Assembly: GCF_029893965.1 (NCBI RefSeq)
Contig: NZ_JARXXP010000001.1
Location: 795,920-859,919 of the forward strand
From: Paenibacillus sp. PastM-3
GTDB lineage: Bacteria > Bacillota > Bacilli > Paenibacillales > Paenibacillaceae
Direction: 5' to 3'
Length of the DNA stretch: 64,000 nt
Shown piece by piece: positions 1 to 8,134 of this stretch (its first letter is position 1; every line of letters starts with the position of its first letter). Under the pieces are notes generated by a model, which worked only from the letters and a program-made list of their open reading frames with translations, was not told the origin of the DNA and made no database searches. The translations under genes were made by a program, and so were the position numbers.

Positions 1-373
1 TCTCGCCGCCCTGCATTCTTTCGTACATGCTCACTAAATGTTGCGGCAAGAGATTAGCCACCTTCAGTTGACCTAGCTGTGGAATAATGTGATAATTCAC
101 CAACCAACGGTATGTCTTGTATGTTCCAGGCCTAATTGTCATCTTTTTCTGTGCCAGCCAAGTCGTAATAAAAGTTGTTACATCATCCTTTGTTGTCTCT
201 ATGAACGTATCTGTGTTCATCTCGTGCAAAACTTTACTCAAGGCCTTCTCTGCCTCAACTTTTGTCGCAAATCCACTTTTGCTCTTTTGTCTTCTTTTAC
301 CAGTTTCTGGATGTCGCCCATACTCAACCACGTAGCACCATTTATTCCCACGTTTGCTAACACAACCTCTCAT
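1..373 (-). CDS. Tyrosine site-specific integrase, N-terminal part (cut by window edge)
   Basis: Reading leftward from ATG 371-373, behind the Shine-Dalgarno AGGAGGG, the frame stays open for 124 codons to the window edge. It begins MRGCVSKRGNKWCYVVEYGR and continues with a basic stretch, PETGKRRQKSKSGFATKVEA, typical of the arm-type DNA-binding domain of phage and ICE integrases. Then comes the start of the core-binding domain (RPGTYKTYRWLVNYHIIPQLG). The catalytic domain with the Arg-His-Tyr residues would lie outside the window. The gene reads out of the island, as integrases next to an attachment site usually do. Confidence 0.85.
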   Translation of the reverse strand, partial: MRGCVSKRGNKWCYVVEYGRHPETGKRRQKSKSGFATKVEAEKALSKVLHEMNTDTFIETTKDDVTTFITTWLAQKKMTIRPGTYKTYRWLVNYHIIPQLGQLKVANLLPQHLVSMYERMQGGE

Positions 374-402
374 TTAATCCCTCCTATATTTTTATCACAA
401 CG

Positions 403-431
403 CAAAAAAGGCGCCCATTCGCATATGGGCG
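403..431 (-). terminator. Rho-independent terminator upstream of the integrase
   Basis: CGCCCAT and ATGGGCG (412-418 and 425-431) form a stem, followed on the minus strand by a run of six T. It would stop leftward transcription just before the integrase ribosome-binding site, so the integrase either has a promoter inside this gap or is controlled by read-through. Confidence 0.5.
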
Positions 432-953
432 AACAGCCGCTTTCCTCTTTGGTTTGTCTATTGCACTGCATCTCTTTTTAACCTCATGCCAAGCTTATCA
501 ATAGACATGTTAATCTTAACAGTAGAAATATCAATTCAACAATTATTGCACCCGAACAGCCTTCTTCCCATGTACAATCTTTCATCACTACTTCACTTCC
601 CCCGCCAAACGCAACAAGCTCTAACCTGCTCCCTCTCACTCAGCCAACCTCAGCTCTCCTTTCACCCTCTCACTTCTTCAATTCTCAATCCTATCGCCTA
701 CCTTCACTTCGTCTCCAACCCCAAACCCAACCGTAGAACTCTCCTATCTCCCAACACTCAATTCCAGCTCATCCCGATTCAATCCCACTGAAATAACCAC
801 AACCATAATTCCACAACACAACAATATCTCGATCAATACATATGGAGTTTACATGCCAAGGCAATCTCATTCCAACGACATTCTTAACCTCCATAAACCG
901 AAGATGATTGATATCACTCGTATTCTTTAGCGAGGCTGGAGACGAAATCCTAC
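432..953. other. Region with no supported gene
   Basis: The plus strand is strongly pyrimidine-rich from about 560 to 790. Short frames exist on both strands, but none has a convincing start, composition or similarity. On the minus strand, pieces such as GFGVGDEVKVGDRIEN (about 675-725) look protein-like but are interrupted by stops. This is probably decayed coding sequence. Confidence 0.3.
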
Positions 954-1296
954 TTATTTGCAAGTTATGAGCACTTTAATATTTGCCCATTTCCTTTCGT
1001 AAAATAAGTTAATCCTGCTCATAGGGCCAATTACCAAAAACAACATTGCAGCTTTTCTTAACATTTCCGACTTTGTCGTAAACGCTCTTACTTCATTATT
1101 GAATTCTATACTGTTCTTAAACAATACAGTAAGTCTAAGTCCTCGTTCTTCGTTTTACCTGTGTAGTTGGTTGCATCGTATCAACCTCAAGTGAATCAGC
1201 GCCGTGAATTTCCATATAACGATTCTCTCTACGACCAATCTGCCTTTGAGTAATCCCAGAGTATTTCCTGTTCTTAAGAGCAATATTGGGGATATC
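954..1296 (-). pseudogene. Frameshifted relic of an unknown gene
   Basis: Two leftward frames join end to end. The first reads NIALKNRKYSGITQRQIGRR and on to QPTTQVKRRTRT, then a stop near 1140. The second takes up from LRLTVLFKNSIEFNNEVRAF to YERKWANIKVLITCK and stops at 954-956. The switch of frame near 1140-1150 and the sensible residue composition on both sides suggest one protein of about 110 residues with a single frameshift. The family is not recognised, and no start codon with a ribosome-binding site is seen. Confidence 0.4.
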
Positions 1297-1307
1297 AAAA
1301 CAAAATC

Positions 1308-1348
1308 AAAAGACGTCTGGAAATTATACAAGCCTCTGACGTCTTTTC
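1308..1348. terminator. Bidirectional hairpin
   Basis: AAAAGACGTC and GACGTCTTTT, separated by about 20 bases, form a stem with A and T runs on the two sides. It can act as a terminator in either direction. Confidence 0.5.
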
Positions 1349-1376
1349 ACTGTTGAATCTATGCCCTCGTATAAGC

Positions 1377-1556
1377 TTAGCTCCTTGCCCCCAGTGAACT
1401 GTATGCGGACCACAACTGCTTGAATTTCTTAACGGTGCTTGCTGCTCTCAATTTGGGGATTCTCTCGAGCCCTCCAAAAAGTTGCGTGAGAAGCTGCTTT
1501 GGTGTTCTGGTGCGCCCGCCAATTTGCACTGGACCAACCTTGCTGAAGGCTCCCAA
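1377..1556 (-). CDS. Small ORF or gene fragment, unknown
   Basis: A 59-codon leftward frame from a possible TTG start at 1554-1556 ends at 1377. It reads QIGGRTRTPKQLLTQLFGG, then LERIPKLRAASTVKKFKQLW and ends SSLGARS. The basic, structured-looking composition suggests real or recently real coding sequence. There is no clear Shine-Dalgarno site, so it may be the tail of a lost larger gene. No family is recognised. Confidence 0.3.
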   Translation of the reverse strand: MGAFSKVGPVQIGGRTRTPKQLLTQLFGGLERIPKLRAASTVKKFKQLWSAYSSLGARS

Positions 1557-1594
1557 CCTTCACACTATCAAGTCCTTATTGCTTTAGCTGGAAA

Positions 1595-1629
1595 GAAGCC
1601 CCGCCTCTGTAAAAGGAGGACGGGGCTTC
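1595..1629. terminator. GC-rich hairpin
   Basis: GAAGCCCCG and CGGGGCTTC pair around a short loop, followed on the plus strand by CTTCG and on the minus strand by TTTCC. It is a stable stem that could terminate or protect transcripts in either direction. Confidence 0.4.
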
Positions 1630-1656
1630 TTCGTTGTGTGAAGGCAGGCATAAAGC

Positions 1657-1686
1657 AGCCCCTGACTTATGATTAGGTCAGGGGCT
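1657..1686 (-). terminator. Hairpin after the S-layer-homology gene
   Basis: AGCCCCTGAC and GTCAGGGGCT are perfect inverted arms with a 10-base loop, 23 bases beyond the stop of the leftward gene at 1709. The T tract is weak, so this is a likely rather than certain terminator. Confidence 0.5.
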
Positions 1687-1708
1687 GTTATGAGCTATTT
1701 GAGATGAC

Positions 1709-2734
1709 CTAGTCAACGTAGATTACAACGCGACCGTACGAAACTGCCAAAACTTCAAGAGTTAGGCCCCCCGACTTGATAGTAGTGCTATCTTCTGTTA
1801 GGGCTTTGACGATTGCAGCTTTGACATCGGCCCCGTTAGGGAGCCCAACAGCACCCATTGCCGCGAGTACTGCGTTCAAGCGAGGCTGAGAGATGGTATC
1901 TGTTGCAACATCTGCCATACCACTCATCGAAACGACTTGAGTACCGCCACTAGCGGAGCTGTCACTGTACGACATAATAATTGATCCGTTAGAGTCGCGG
2001 ATAAAAGCAGCTTCCTGGGGAGCATTATATCCAGTGGTGAAACCATACTTCTTAACGGCTGGCTCCATTAGTTTAGCGTAAGTCTCCAACAGCTTATCGT
2101 ATCCATCAATGACGTCAATGGTTCCTTTCGGAACTTCTTCCTCACCGAGTTCCACTGTGCTGCTTGGAGCGGTTGGACGAACTTGCAAATCATGTGTGCT
2201 GGAGTTGTCGATTACTTTCTTAATGAAAGTTACCGCTTCAGCCCGGGTCAAGGTATCATCGCCTTCAAAGCCAGCCACTGTGTTTGAGGTTTTACCTCCA
2301 GCAAGGCCGTTCAACAGGAGGAACTTAATTGCGTTGTCTCCGGAGAAGTTTTTACCTTGTGTTCCCGCGATGATTTCAGCTACGGCCTGACGGGTAATCT
2401 TTGCGTTCCGGTTAGAACCGGTTGGATAGTTATTTGCTTTTGCGATCTTGTAGTACGGGTCCGACCAACGTTCGCCAGCGCTTGCTACCTTGGTTCCTTC
2501 ATATGTCCGAATCAACATCGAGAGGAATTCTTCTTGGGTCACTTCTTTTTGTGGCTTAAATGTTCCATCCTCATAGCCAGAAACAATCTTTTCTCCTACT
2601 CCCCACTCTACCGTAGAATAAGCCCAGTGACTTTCTCCAACATCTTTGAATGATGCTGCAAACATAGTATTTGGCCCTATGAGAGTTGCTGTCAACAATA
2701 CACCTACCAATATCTTCTTATAATTATTGCTCAA
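1709..2734 (-). CDS. Secreted S-layer-homology (SLH) domain protein
   Basis: A 341-residue protein with a signal peptide (about 1-26, KKILVGVLLTATLIGPNTMF) and an SLH repeat right after it (FKDVGESHWAYSTVEWGV, about 28-75). Two weaker SLH-like repeats follow at about 85-125 and 133-180 (LTRAEAVTFIKK). The remaining 160 residues, a Ser/Gly-rich part and a beta-rich end, match nothing I know. SLH repeats bind pyruvylated cell-wall polymer, so the protein is probably anchored on the cell surface. The start is TTG at 2732-2734 behind GGGGGGAG. A surface protein inside an island could be a cargo gene. Confidence 0.8.
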   Translation of the reverse strand: MSNNYKKILVGVLLTATLIGPNTMFAASFKDVGESHWAYSTVEWGVGEKIVSGYEDGTFKPQKEVTQEEFLSMLIRTYEGTKVASAGERWSDPYYKIAKANNYPTGSNRNAKITRQAVAEIIAGTQGKNFSGDNAIKFLLLNGLAGGKTSNTVAGFEGDDTLTRAEAVTFIKKVIDNSSTHDLQVRPTAPSSTVELGEEEVPKGTIDVIDGYDKLLETYAKLMEPAVKKYGFTTGYNAPQEAAFIRDSNGSIIMSYSDSSASGGTQVVSMSGMADVATDTISQPRLNAVLAAMGAVGLPNGADVKAAIVKALTEDSTTIKSGGLTLEVLAVSYGRVVIYVD

Positions 2735-2869
2735 AAGACTCCCCCCAAACTAAATTTTATGGCATTATAACGTTATCAATATCAATTGAACAAGTTATCT
2801 ATCTACAGTTCTTACCTATGTATTTCGAAATAATCGACTTAGATCACATTTAAGGAAGAAGTGAACTTT

Positions 2870-3610
2870 GTGTTTCAGTCTGTTTTAGACGTACCCCTAT
2901 TCAAAGATATTACTGTGACCAATCCAGAATATGTATTGTCCAAATTCACAGAACGTTTCTACCATAAGGATAAGGTTCTTTTTCTACAGGGAGATCCAGG
3001 ATTGGAAATGTTTGTGATAAAATCAGGCTCGCTTAAGATCTTCCGCGAGTCGGAAGGAAAAGAACTTATTCTTGGACATCAATTTCCAGGGGAGTCGATT
3101 GGCGAGCTTGAGGCAATCTACAGCAGCAGCACACGATTGGCTTCTGTATCAACCCTTGAGATGACAGTTCTATGGGCAATCCATAAATCCGATCTGGAAG
3201 ATTTGATGGATCACTATCCACAAATCTTGCGTAAACTTTTCTACGTAGTTAGCGAACGACTTGACCAAGCGGATCGCAAATTGGAATATCTGGCATTTCT
3301 ATCAAGTAAAATCCGAATCGCCAATCTTCTGCTCGATCTACACTCCAACTTTGGAATAGAGTCTCAGGAAGGATATCTGATCGACTGGAAATGCACCCAC
3401 CAGCACATGGCTCATATGATTGGTATAAGCCGCGAATCTATGACGATAGGTTTGCAGGAGCTGCAGGCTGCACAAATTATCTCTGTACATAATAAATACA
3501 TAACGATTACCAATCTATCCGCACTCAAACTATTGGCGAATGATGAGGAAGCTTCTACAAACGACCGTGAATGGCACCCCTCTTCGTCCTACAAGTACAA
3601 TACCATTTAA
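2870..3610 (+). CDS. Crp/Fnr-family transcriptional regulator
   Basis: About 246 residues. The N-terminal half is a cyclic-nucleotide-binding-type beta barrel (KDKVLFLQGDPGLEMFVIKS, LGHQFPGESIGELEAIYSSS). A long helix follows, and then a winged helix-turn-helix (WKCTHQHMAHMIGISRESMT) that resembles the Crp recognition helix. The ligand is unknown; no Cys cluster of an FNR-type iron-sulfur centre is present. I prefer GTG 2870 to GTG 2861 because AAGGAAGA (2852-2859) is nine bases from it. It is divergent from the S-layer-homology gene and may control it. Confidence 0.85.
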   Translation: MFQSVLDVPLFKDITVTNPEYVLSKFTERFYHKDKVLFLQGDPGLEMFVIKSGSLKIFRESEGKELILGHQFPGESIGELEAIYSSSTRLASVSTLEMTVLWAIHKSDLEDLMDHYPQILRKLFYVVSERLDQADRKLEYLAFLSSKIRIANLLLDLHSNFGIESQEGYLIDWKCTHQHMAHMIGISRESMTIGLQELQAAQIISVHNKYITITNLSALKLLANDEEASTNDREWHPSSSYKYNTI

Positions 3611-3675
3611 TGGAGTTAACTTCTGTGTTCCAGCTAACAAAACACAAGCAACATCAGTCACAGCGCAATCCCTGA

Positions 3676-3870
3676 GTTAAGATTTCCGCCCCTCCTCAGG
3701 GTAAGTTCTCAGCTGCGACCAATGGTCAGCGGCTTCTTTGCTTTTTCGCGAAACTCACTGCTTGTTCAGGCAGCAAAGAACTATTGGGCTTGCCGGAGAA
3801 ATATGTTGAATGCACAAGAATCGTAGAGAAGGAGCTGGAAGTCCTTGAGCCGCTGAACACTTTCCACTAA
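3676..3870 (+). pseudogene. C-terminal gene fragment, unknown
   Basis: A frame of 65 codons with no start codon ends GLPEKYVECTRIVEKELEVL and EPLNTFH-stop. The helical, charged end looks like a genuine protein C-terminus. The part upstream of the preceding stop shows no sensible continuation. No family is recognised. The rest of the 3611-3988 gap shows nothing else. Confidence 0.3.
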
Positions 3871-3988
3871 GCGTTAGAAACAACTCTGATCTAAAAGCTG
3901 CCTACGAGGCCTCTGTACAAAGGATCTTTGATTCCCCACTTTGATATCATAGAATTCCATGAGACATAGATTCGTGTAAACACAGGGA

Positions 3989-4032
3989 TTGTGTGCTTAG
4001 ATTTCCCTGTGGTAGAATCTGCTAACGTTAGC
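3989..4032 (+). promoter_or_regulatory. Promoter with palindromic operator
   Basis: TTGTGT (3989-3994) and TAGAAT (4013-4018) are spaced by 18 bases. The perfect 12-base palindrome GCTAACGTTAGC (4021-4032) falls at the expected transcription start, a usual place for a repressor site. The Shine-Dalgarno AGGGGGGAG follows at 4037-4045. Confidence 0.5.
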
Positions 4033-4051
4033 AATTAGGGGGGAGTTAGAA

Positions 4052-4324
4052 GTGGAAAAAGAATTGTTTGAATTGGGCGAAATAGTAGTGACGCCTGGAG
4101 CTACTGAACTGATCACTCAATTCGGTGTTCTCTTTGTACTAAACTGCCATGTGAGTGGAAACTACGGAAACGTAAGCGAGATGGATTGGAAACTCAACCA
4201 GTGGGCAATCAGTCACGGGGAGCGAATCGTCAGTACGTACTCTGGAATTTGGGAGAAGGCGGTGTTTGTTGTGACAGAGCGAGACAGAAGCGTGACAACA
4301 GTGCTGCTGGGGGAGGAGTACTAA
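4052..4324 (+). CDS. Small mobile-element-associated protein (often labelled type I restriction subunit M-like)
   Basis: A 90-residue protein with a GTG start six bases after AGGGGGGAG. It follows the layout of a small family common on plasmids and integrative elements: an N-terminal VVTPGA, a central GNYG...DWKLNQWAISHGERIVSTY and a C-terminal VTERDRSVTTVLL ending EEY. Databases often name such proteins as a type I restriction subunit M, but they carry no methyltransferase motif, and I regard the function as unknown. It probably has its own promoter with a repressor site. Confidence 0.65.
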   Translation: MEKELFELGEIVVTPGATELITQFGVLFVLNCHVSGNYGNVSEMDWKLNQWAISHGERIVSTYSGIWEKAVFVVTERDRSVTTVLLGEEY

Positions 4325-4360
4325 GGAAGGAAGTAACAGTCAGGAGCACAGCAAAGTTGA

Positions 4361-4576
4361 CGCTACTCAACCCTCCACTGTGTAGCAGAGCTCCAGCCCC
4401 CCCCCCATGGGCGTGGAAAGGAAACAAGAATCTTAACGAGGATGACTAGCGTAGGCGAATCGCATGAACTGCCACCGGCTGCCACTGCTGCCATCAAAGT
4501 GGCGGAGTACTTCGTGAGCGCCGCGAGGGAGTCAGAGGCGATGGAAACAGTATACAACTGTCACCTGTCACCTTAA
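4361..4576 (+). pseudogene. Open frame across a C10 tract, possible gene tail
   Basis: This frame is open for 71 codons without a convincing start. It includes a proline run encoded by ten C, then MTSVGESHELPPAATAAIKV and AEYFVSAARESEAMETVY before the stop. The AIKVAEYF helix resembles the end of DUF3987-type phage and plasmid helicase/primase proteins. I read it as the tail of a lost or frameshifted gene. Confidence 0.3.
4397..4406 (+). repeat. Homopolymer tract C10
   Basis: Ten consecutive C bases inside an open frame. A second tract of the same length is at 8392-8401. Loss of one C would join the frame upstream (ending CSRAPAPP) to the AIKVAEYF frame downstream. Confidence 0.9.
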
Positions 4577-4911
4577 AGTCTGATACTTCCCCTTTCGCCC
4601 CCTCCTCCTCTACGTATAGGGGGAGGGGGATTAATACTAAGGAGATATTCTTTCAGTGGCAGGTGGCAGTTAAGGGGTGTTCCCATTACTTCAGAACCCT
4701 TACGAGCGATCGTAGATTCGACGGCCACCATACAAAAGAAAGTGGCGGTTGGTGGCAGTCACTTACCCAATCACATATACAATTCTTAATGAAGGACAAC
4801 TTTAAGAGCCCTATCTTTAAGATTCCGTGCTTTTACTTAGGCTTTTCATGATACCACTATTGGCCATGCTCCTTCTCCACCTGTGTGGCCCGTGGCAGAG
4901 TACAAAATAAA
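4577..4911. other. Non-coding stretch rich in TGGCAG/CTGCCA words
   Basis: No supported gene. The words GTGGCAGGTGGCAG (about 4655-4670) and GTGGCGGTTGGTGGCAG (about 4742-4758) echo GCCACCGGCTGCCACTGCTG upstream (about 4471-4492). They could be short degenerate repeats or residues of the same lost gene. Confidence 0.3.
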
Positions 4912-4935
4912 GCACCCTGAATTTTAACAGGGTGC
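4912..4935 (-). terminator. Terminator of the primase/helicase-like gene
   Basis: GCACCCTG and CAGGGTGC form a perfect eight-base stem, followed on the minus strand by TTTATTTT, 20 bases past the stop at 4955. Confidence 0.75.
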
Positions 4936-4954
4936 TAATAAGGAAAGAATATGC

Positions 4955-7126
4955 TCAATTGGCTATCGAATATCCTCCATACTGCTTCTCCTTAGCCTCT
5001 TTTTCATCGTCAGCTTGTTTTTCAATGTAACTGAAATACTCTTTTACCTGCTCCCAGTTAAACGCTGTGTAACGTTTTGAAGATGAGGCCCGATATCCAT
5101 CCGGAGCCAGGACAAGTCCAGTACCATTATTCTTCTTAGTTTTCTCAAACTCATTGGCAATTATTGGCTTCAACATTTGTTCATGATGCTTATTTTTACA
5201 ACGATCTCCAATAGTTTTCACTGCATCAGCTATGTTGATCAAAAGTACTTTTCTCCCTTGTACAAAAGCTGGCCTTTTATCTTTCCCATACTCGTCTGCC
5301 TTGCTCTCTGATGGTTGGTATAATCTTACGCTGTAATCATCACCGAACAACTTACCATGCGCATTTCCATGAGTTTCAATAAACCAATTTAAGTCTTCAA
5401 AGAATAATCGAAGTTCATCTTTCTTTTCACCAACAACAGTTGTAACCTGGTCACCCAGTGTGGAGATGTTGTAATCAATGTCTTGAACAGTATAACCACA
5501 ATCAAGGTTGTATTCTTCTGCTAGTTTCTTAAACATGTATAAACCAAGTGGAACAATGGCATAGTTTTTTGCTTCACGAATCTTCATCTTAGGAAACTTG
5601 ATCTTCAGTGTATCAATATAGTCTTTCCAGATTTTGATCACATCATCAGGGTCTTGTCTAGCTGCCCATATCAAGAATCCTGTCCAATAATTCTTATTTT
5701 GTGAATCGTTCAATAAATCATGAATATCCCTGGCCCGTTGACCTTCAACTGTTAGGACCTCTTCATTAATAAAATTTGAATTAATGAAGATCATTATCAT
5801 CCGCTCAATTAGCGAAGGGTCAGAAGGAGCCTGTTGTCCAGTAATGAGCAGTGGATTCTTGCTGGGATAGGTATTAATGTCCATGTATTTCGTTCCCTTA
5901 TCCTCACTCTTCTTACCGAAAGAATCGCGGATAAAATTATTTCGTTCATTTCGGACTGCTTCTTTCCAATCGCTTGGTCGATATTCATCTTTGACAGTTG
6001 GTATATGGTAACTAGTAGATACAGAAGCTAAGTCACCAAATTGAGTAGTAAAACTCGGCAAAGTTGTATTGCCGCCATAACCGAAATAAGGCATAAGTGT
6101 TGCAGCTATAGCAGATTTACCTCCACCATTAACTCCCACAAGAAAAGCGTGTGAGAATCCCTCTGTATTTCCTTTCTTTCTTATTATTGTTTCAAAACCA
6201 ATTGCAGTTAGCCAGCCAATTATACTGAGCATAGTGGTGCGTTCATGCAAATATACTGCGTTCTGAATAAATAATGGAATAACTTCCGTTCTCCATGAAT
6301 TTGGATCATACTCTAAGCCCGTTAATTTAGTTACTACATTAGGTGGAGTAGTCGCATCTCGGTGGTATACTATATCTGGACGAATTTTTCCATTCAAATC
6401 ATAAGTGTGATTTGGTGTAACAACGACTTTTTCTTTTTCGACCTCTACGATACCAAGTAGACTAACACCTTTCTTCTTTTCACATTTCACTTCAGTAAAG
6501 AGGTATTCCCCTAACTTTGACACCATTCGATCCGTTCCATAAATAAATGCTGAACCAACATTACGTTTTTGTAATTCTTCCTTAAGTACCATAGCACTCC
6601 TAAAATCATAACTTTGAAGTTCTACTATCGACTGGATAGATTTATCATTTTCCTGTGGGACGATTATAGTGAACTCAGCATAAGTATCAGTGGATGTACG
6701 ATCATTAGTCGATACCCTGTCAGTGTATACCCGATAATTAGGATAAATAATAAAGTTAGTAATCTGCCCCATACCATTGAGTGAATCACAATACATTCCA
6801 TCATGGCATTCCATAACAGTCGAAGATTTCTGCGCTCTCATAGCTTGTTGTTTGCGTGCCTCTTCATCAATTTGTGCTCGCAATTCTTTCACTTTCATAT
6901 TATGTTCCCTAGCATCTATAATCCCTAGCTCTCTCAAACGTAAAACCAACTCTTGAATCTTCAAATGACGCTTGGATCTGTCTGTCAACTTGGAAATTTC
7001 TTCAATGAGATATTGGAGTGTAATTGTGTCTGAAATATGACTATATGATTTGATATTCTCCTCAAGAGTATTCTCAGTTACTATTTGCTCCTGCTCCATT
7101 TCTTCAACTATACCCTCAAAACTCAT
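4955..7126 (-). CDS. Primase/helicase-like P-loop ATPase (DUF927-like)
   Basis: A 723-residue protein. The first 100 residues are charged and partly coiled-coil. The central part resembles DUF927 ATPases of phages and plasmids: WRTEVIPLFIQ, then a Walker A motif GVNGGGKS at about 330-337, an acidic TVKDEYRPSDW near 400, and ITGQQAPSDPSLIERMIMIF, a sensor-like stretch seen in superfamily 3-type helicases. The C-terminal 200 residues include a possible winged-helix end (FNWEQVKEYFSYIEKQ). It probably unwinds or primes element DNA. The start is ATG 7124-7126 behind AGGAGGAGAT. It is the last gene of a leftward run from about 9.4 kb. Confidence 0.6.
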   Translation of the reverse strand: MSFEGIVEEMEQEQIVTENTLEENIKSYSHISDTITLQYLIEEISKLTDRSKRHLKIQELVLRLRELGIIDAREHNMKVKELRAQIDEEARKQQAMRAQKSSTVMECHDGMYCDSLNGMGQITNFIIYPNYRVYTDRVSTNDRTSTDTYAEFTIIVPQENDKSIQSIVELQSYDFRSAMVLKEELQKRNVGSAFIYGTDRMVSKLGEYLFTEVKCEKKKGVSLLGIVEVEKEKVVVTPNHTYDLNGKIRPDIVYHRDATTPPNVVTKLTGLEYDPNSWRTEVIPLFIQNAVYLHERTTMLSIIGWLTAIGFETIIRKKGNTEGFSHAFLVGVNGGGKSAIAATLMPYFGYGGNTTLPSFTTQFGDLASVSTSYHIPTVKDEYRPSDWKEAVRNERNNFIRDSFGKKSEDKGTKYMDINTYPSKNPLLITGQQAPSDPSLIERMIMIFINSNFINEEVLTVEGQRARDIHDLLNDSQNKNYWTGFLIWAARQDPDDVIKIWKDYIDTLKIKFPKMKIREAKNYAIVPLGLYMFKKLAEEYNLDCGYTVQDIDYNISTLGDQVTTVVGEKKDELRLFFEDLNWFIETHGNAHGKLFGDDYSVRLYQPSESKADEYGKDKRPAFVQGRKVLLINIADAVKTIGDRCKNKHHEQMLKPIIANEFEKTKKNNGTGLVLAPDGYRASSSKRYTAFNWEQVKEYFSYIEKQADDEKEAKEKQYGGYSIAN

Positions 7127-7138
7127 TAATATCTCCTC

Positions 7139-7495
7139 CTATTGGAATCTTATGTTGAAAAAATCATCTAAACTTTCAGGCCAGTTTCCTAAATATACAT
7201 TCTCAAATCTAAAGTTATTGATGTTCCCATCTTTATAACGGATCTGTTTTTCCAGCAGTATTTGAACGCCATATTTCTCCCATAACACAAGTAGATGAGC
7301 AGGGACAAAGATGTATTCTTCCCCAATAAATTCCTCCTGCATTATGAATGCTGGAAAACCATCAAGATCAAATATTTCCACTGGCTTGCCCGAAGGATCA
7401 ATTACACTAAGCCCTCTAACCTTGTAACCTAAGCTATTTGCTTTACATGCATTTTGGTGTAATTGCCCAATTTCAAATGATATGATTTTCTTCAA
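7139..7495 (-). CDS. Unknown protein, 118 residues
   Basis: A soluble, mixed alpha/beta protein without recognised motifs (KVRGLSVIDPSGKPVEIFDL, HLLVLWEKYGVQILLEKQI). The start is TTG 7493-7495, 12 bases after a strong AGGAGGAG. It stops 12 bases before the ATPase gene, so the two are probably co-transcribed. I do not recognise a family. Confidence 0.6.
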   Translation of the reverse strand: MKKIISFEIGQLHQNACKANSLGYKVRGLSVIDPSGKPVEIFDLDGFPAFIMQEEFIGEEYIFVPAHLLVLWEKYGVQILLEKQIRYKDGNINNFRFENVYLGNWPESLDDFFNIRFQ

Positions 7496-7530
7496 GACCG
7501 TTGTTCTCTCCTCCTGTAGGTTGCTCCAAA

Positions 7531-7761
7531 TTAACAGTCCGCTTGGCTCTGGCGTTCTGTGAGACCTATGTTACATGTCTTATCATTTATTTTCGAATCC
7601 CCTGTGGGAAACTCCCTTTTAAGGCTATTCTCTCGTGCGTGCCCTCCGCGCTTTTCTTTTGTTCTTGACAACATCCGCTTCCATTTTCCTAGCTTATACT
7701 CTTTCATACTCTCTCTGTCGCAGTTTTCAAATTTTCTCTGCGTAAAACTTGGTTCTTTCAT
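7531..7761 (-). CDS. Small basic ORF overlapping the end of the HTH gene
   Basis: A 76-codon frame starting inside the last codons of the HTH gene and ending 35 bases before the next one. It is very rich in Lys/Arg (MKEYKLGKWKRMLSRTKEKR). Short overlaps are common in such islands, but the Shine-Dalgarno site is poor and no homologue comes to mind, so it could be chance. Confidence 0.3.
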   Translation of the reverse strand: MKEPSFTQRKFENCDRESMKEYKLGKWKRMLSRTKEKRGGHARENSLKREFPTGDSKINDKTCNIGLTERQSQADC

Positions 7762-8116
7762 CCTTTTGCTCCAGAAACCATTGCTTAGCAGTTCTCCGAT
7801 TGATCCATACCGATCCATCAGTTAACTTCTCTGCTGGTAATCCTCGCTGTCTCCATATTGCTATCAGACGAGTGCTGACGCCTAGCTTCTGAGCAAACTT
7901 ACTTTGCTGTAGAGCGTTTGTAGGGATTTGTTTCTTCATCACCACGTTGCGGTGAGTGTCCCACCATTCTTGGCACGCATCAGTATTAAACTCAAAGGTT
8001 CCGATATCGCTAAGCCAATTGAATGGAAAATCTTCATGTTTGCTTATAATTCTACGCACAGTAATTGGGCTGCACCCCAGTACCTTTGCTATTCTATTCA
8101 CTCCATATACCAGCAT
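7727..8116 (-). CDS. Two-headed helix-turn-helix protein (excisionase/MerR-like)
   Basis: 129 residues with two similar DNA-binding halves. The N-terminal half reads VYGVNRIAKVLGCSPITVRR, with Trp-rich spacing after it. The C-terminal half reads ALQQSKFAQKLGVSTRLIAI followed by WRQRGLPAEKLTDGSVWINR. Both have the helix-turn-helix plus short wing of excisionases and MerR-like proteins. ATG 8114-8116 is used because GGAGG lies eight bases before it; the longer frame from TTG 8131 would overlap that site. It may be the recombination directionality factor of the island or its regulator. Confidence 0.6.
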   Translation of the reverse strand: MLVYGVNRIAKVLGCSPITVRRIISKHEDFPFNWLSDIGTFEFNTDACQEWWDTHRNVVMKKQIPTNALQQSKFAQKLGVSTRLIAIWRQRGLPAEKLTDGSVWINRRTAKQWFLEQKDERTKFYAEKI

Positions 8117-8134
8117 AGTGAAATCCTCCAATGA

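Noticed and set aside
769..963. Leftward 64-codon frame from TTG
   Set aside because: No ribosome-binding site, no similarity, composition unlike neighbouring genes; it lies in a region of decayed sequence.
1375..1630. Possible group II intron or other ribozyme in the island
   Set aside because: Hairpins are present but no domain V-like or other catalytic core sequence was found; short frame and terminators explain the structure better.
4655..4760. CRISPR-like repeats of TGGCAG words
   Set aside because: The words are short, irregularly spaced and not separated by equal spacers.
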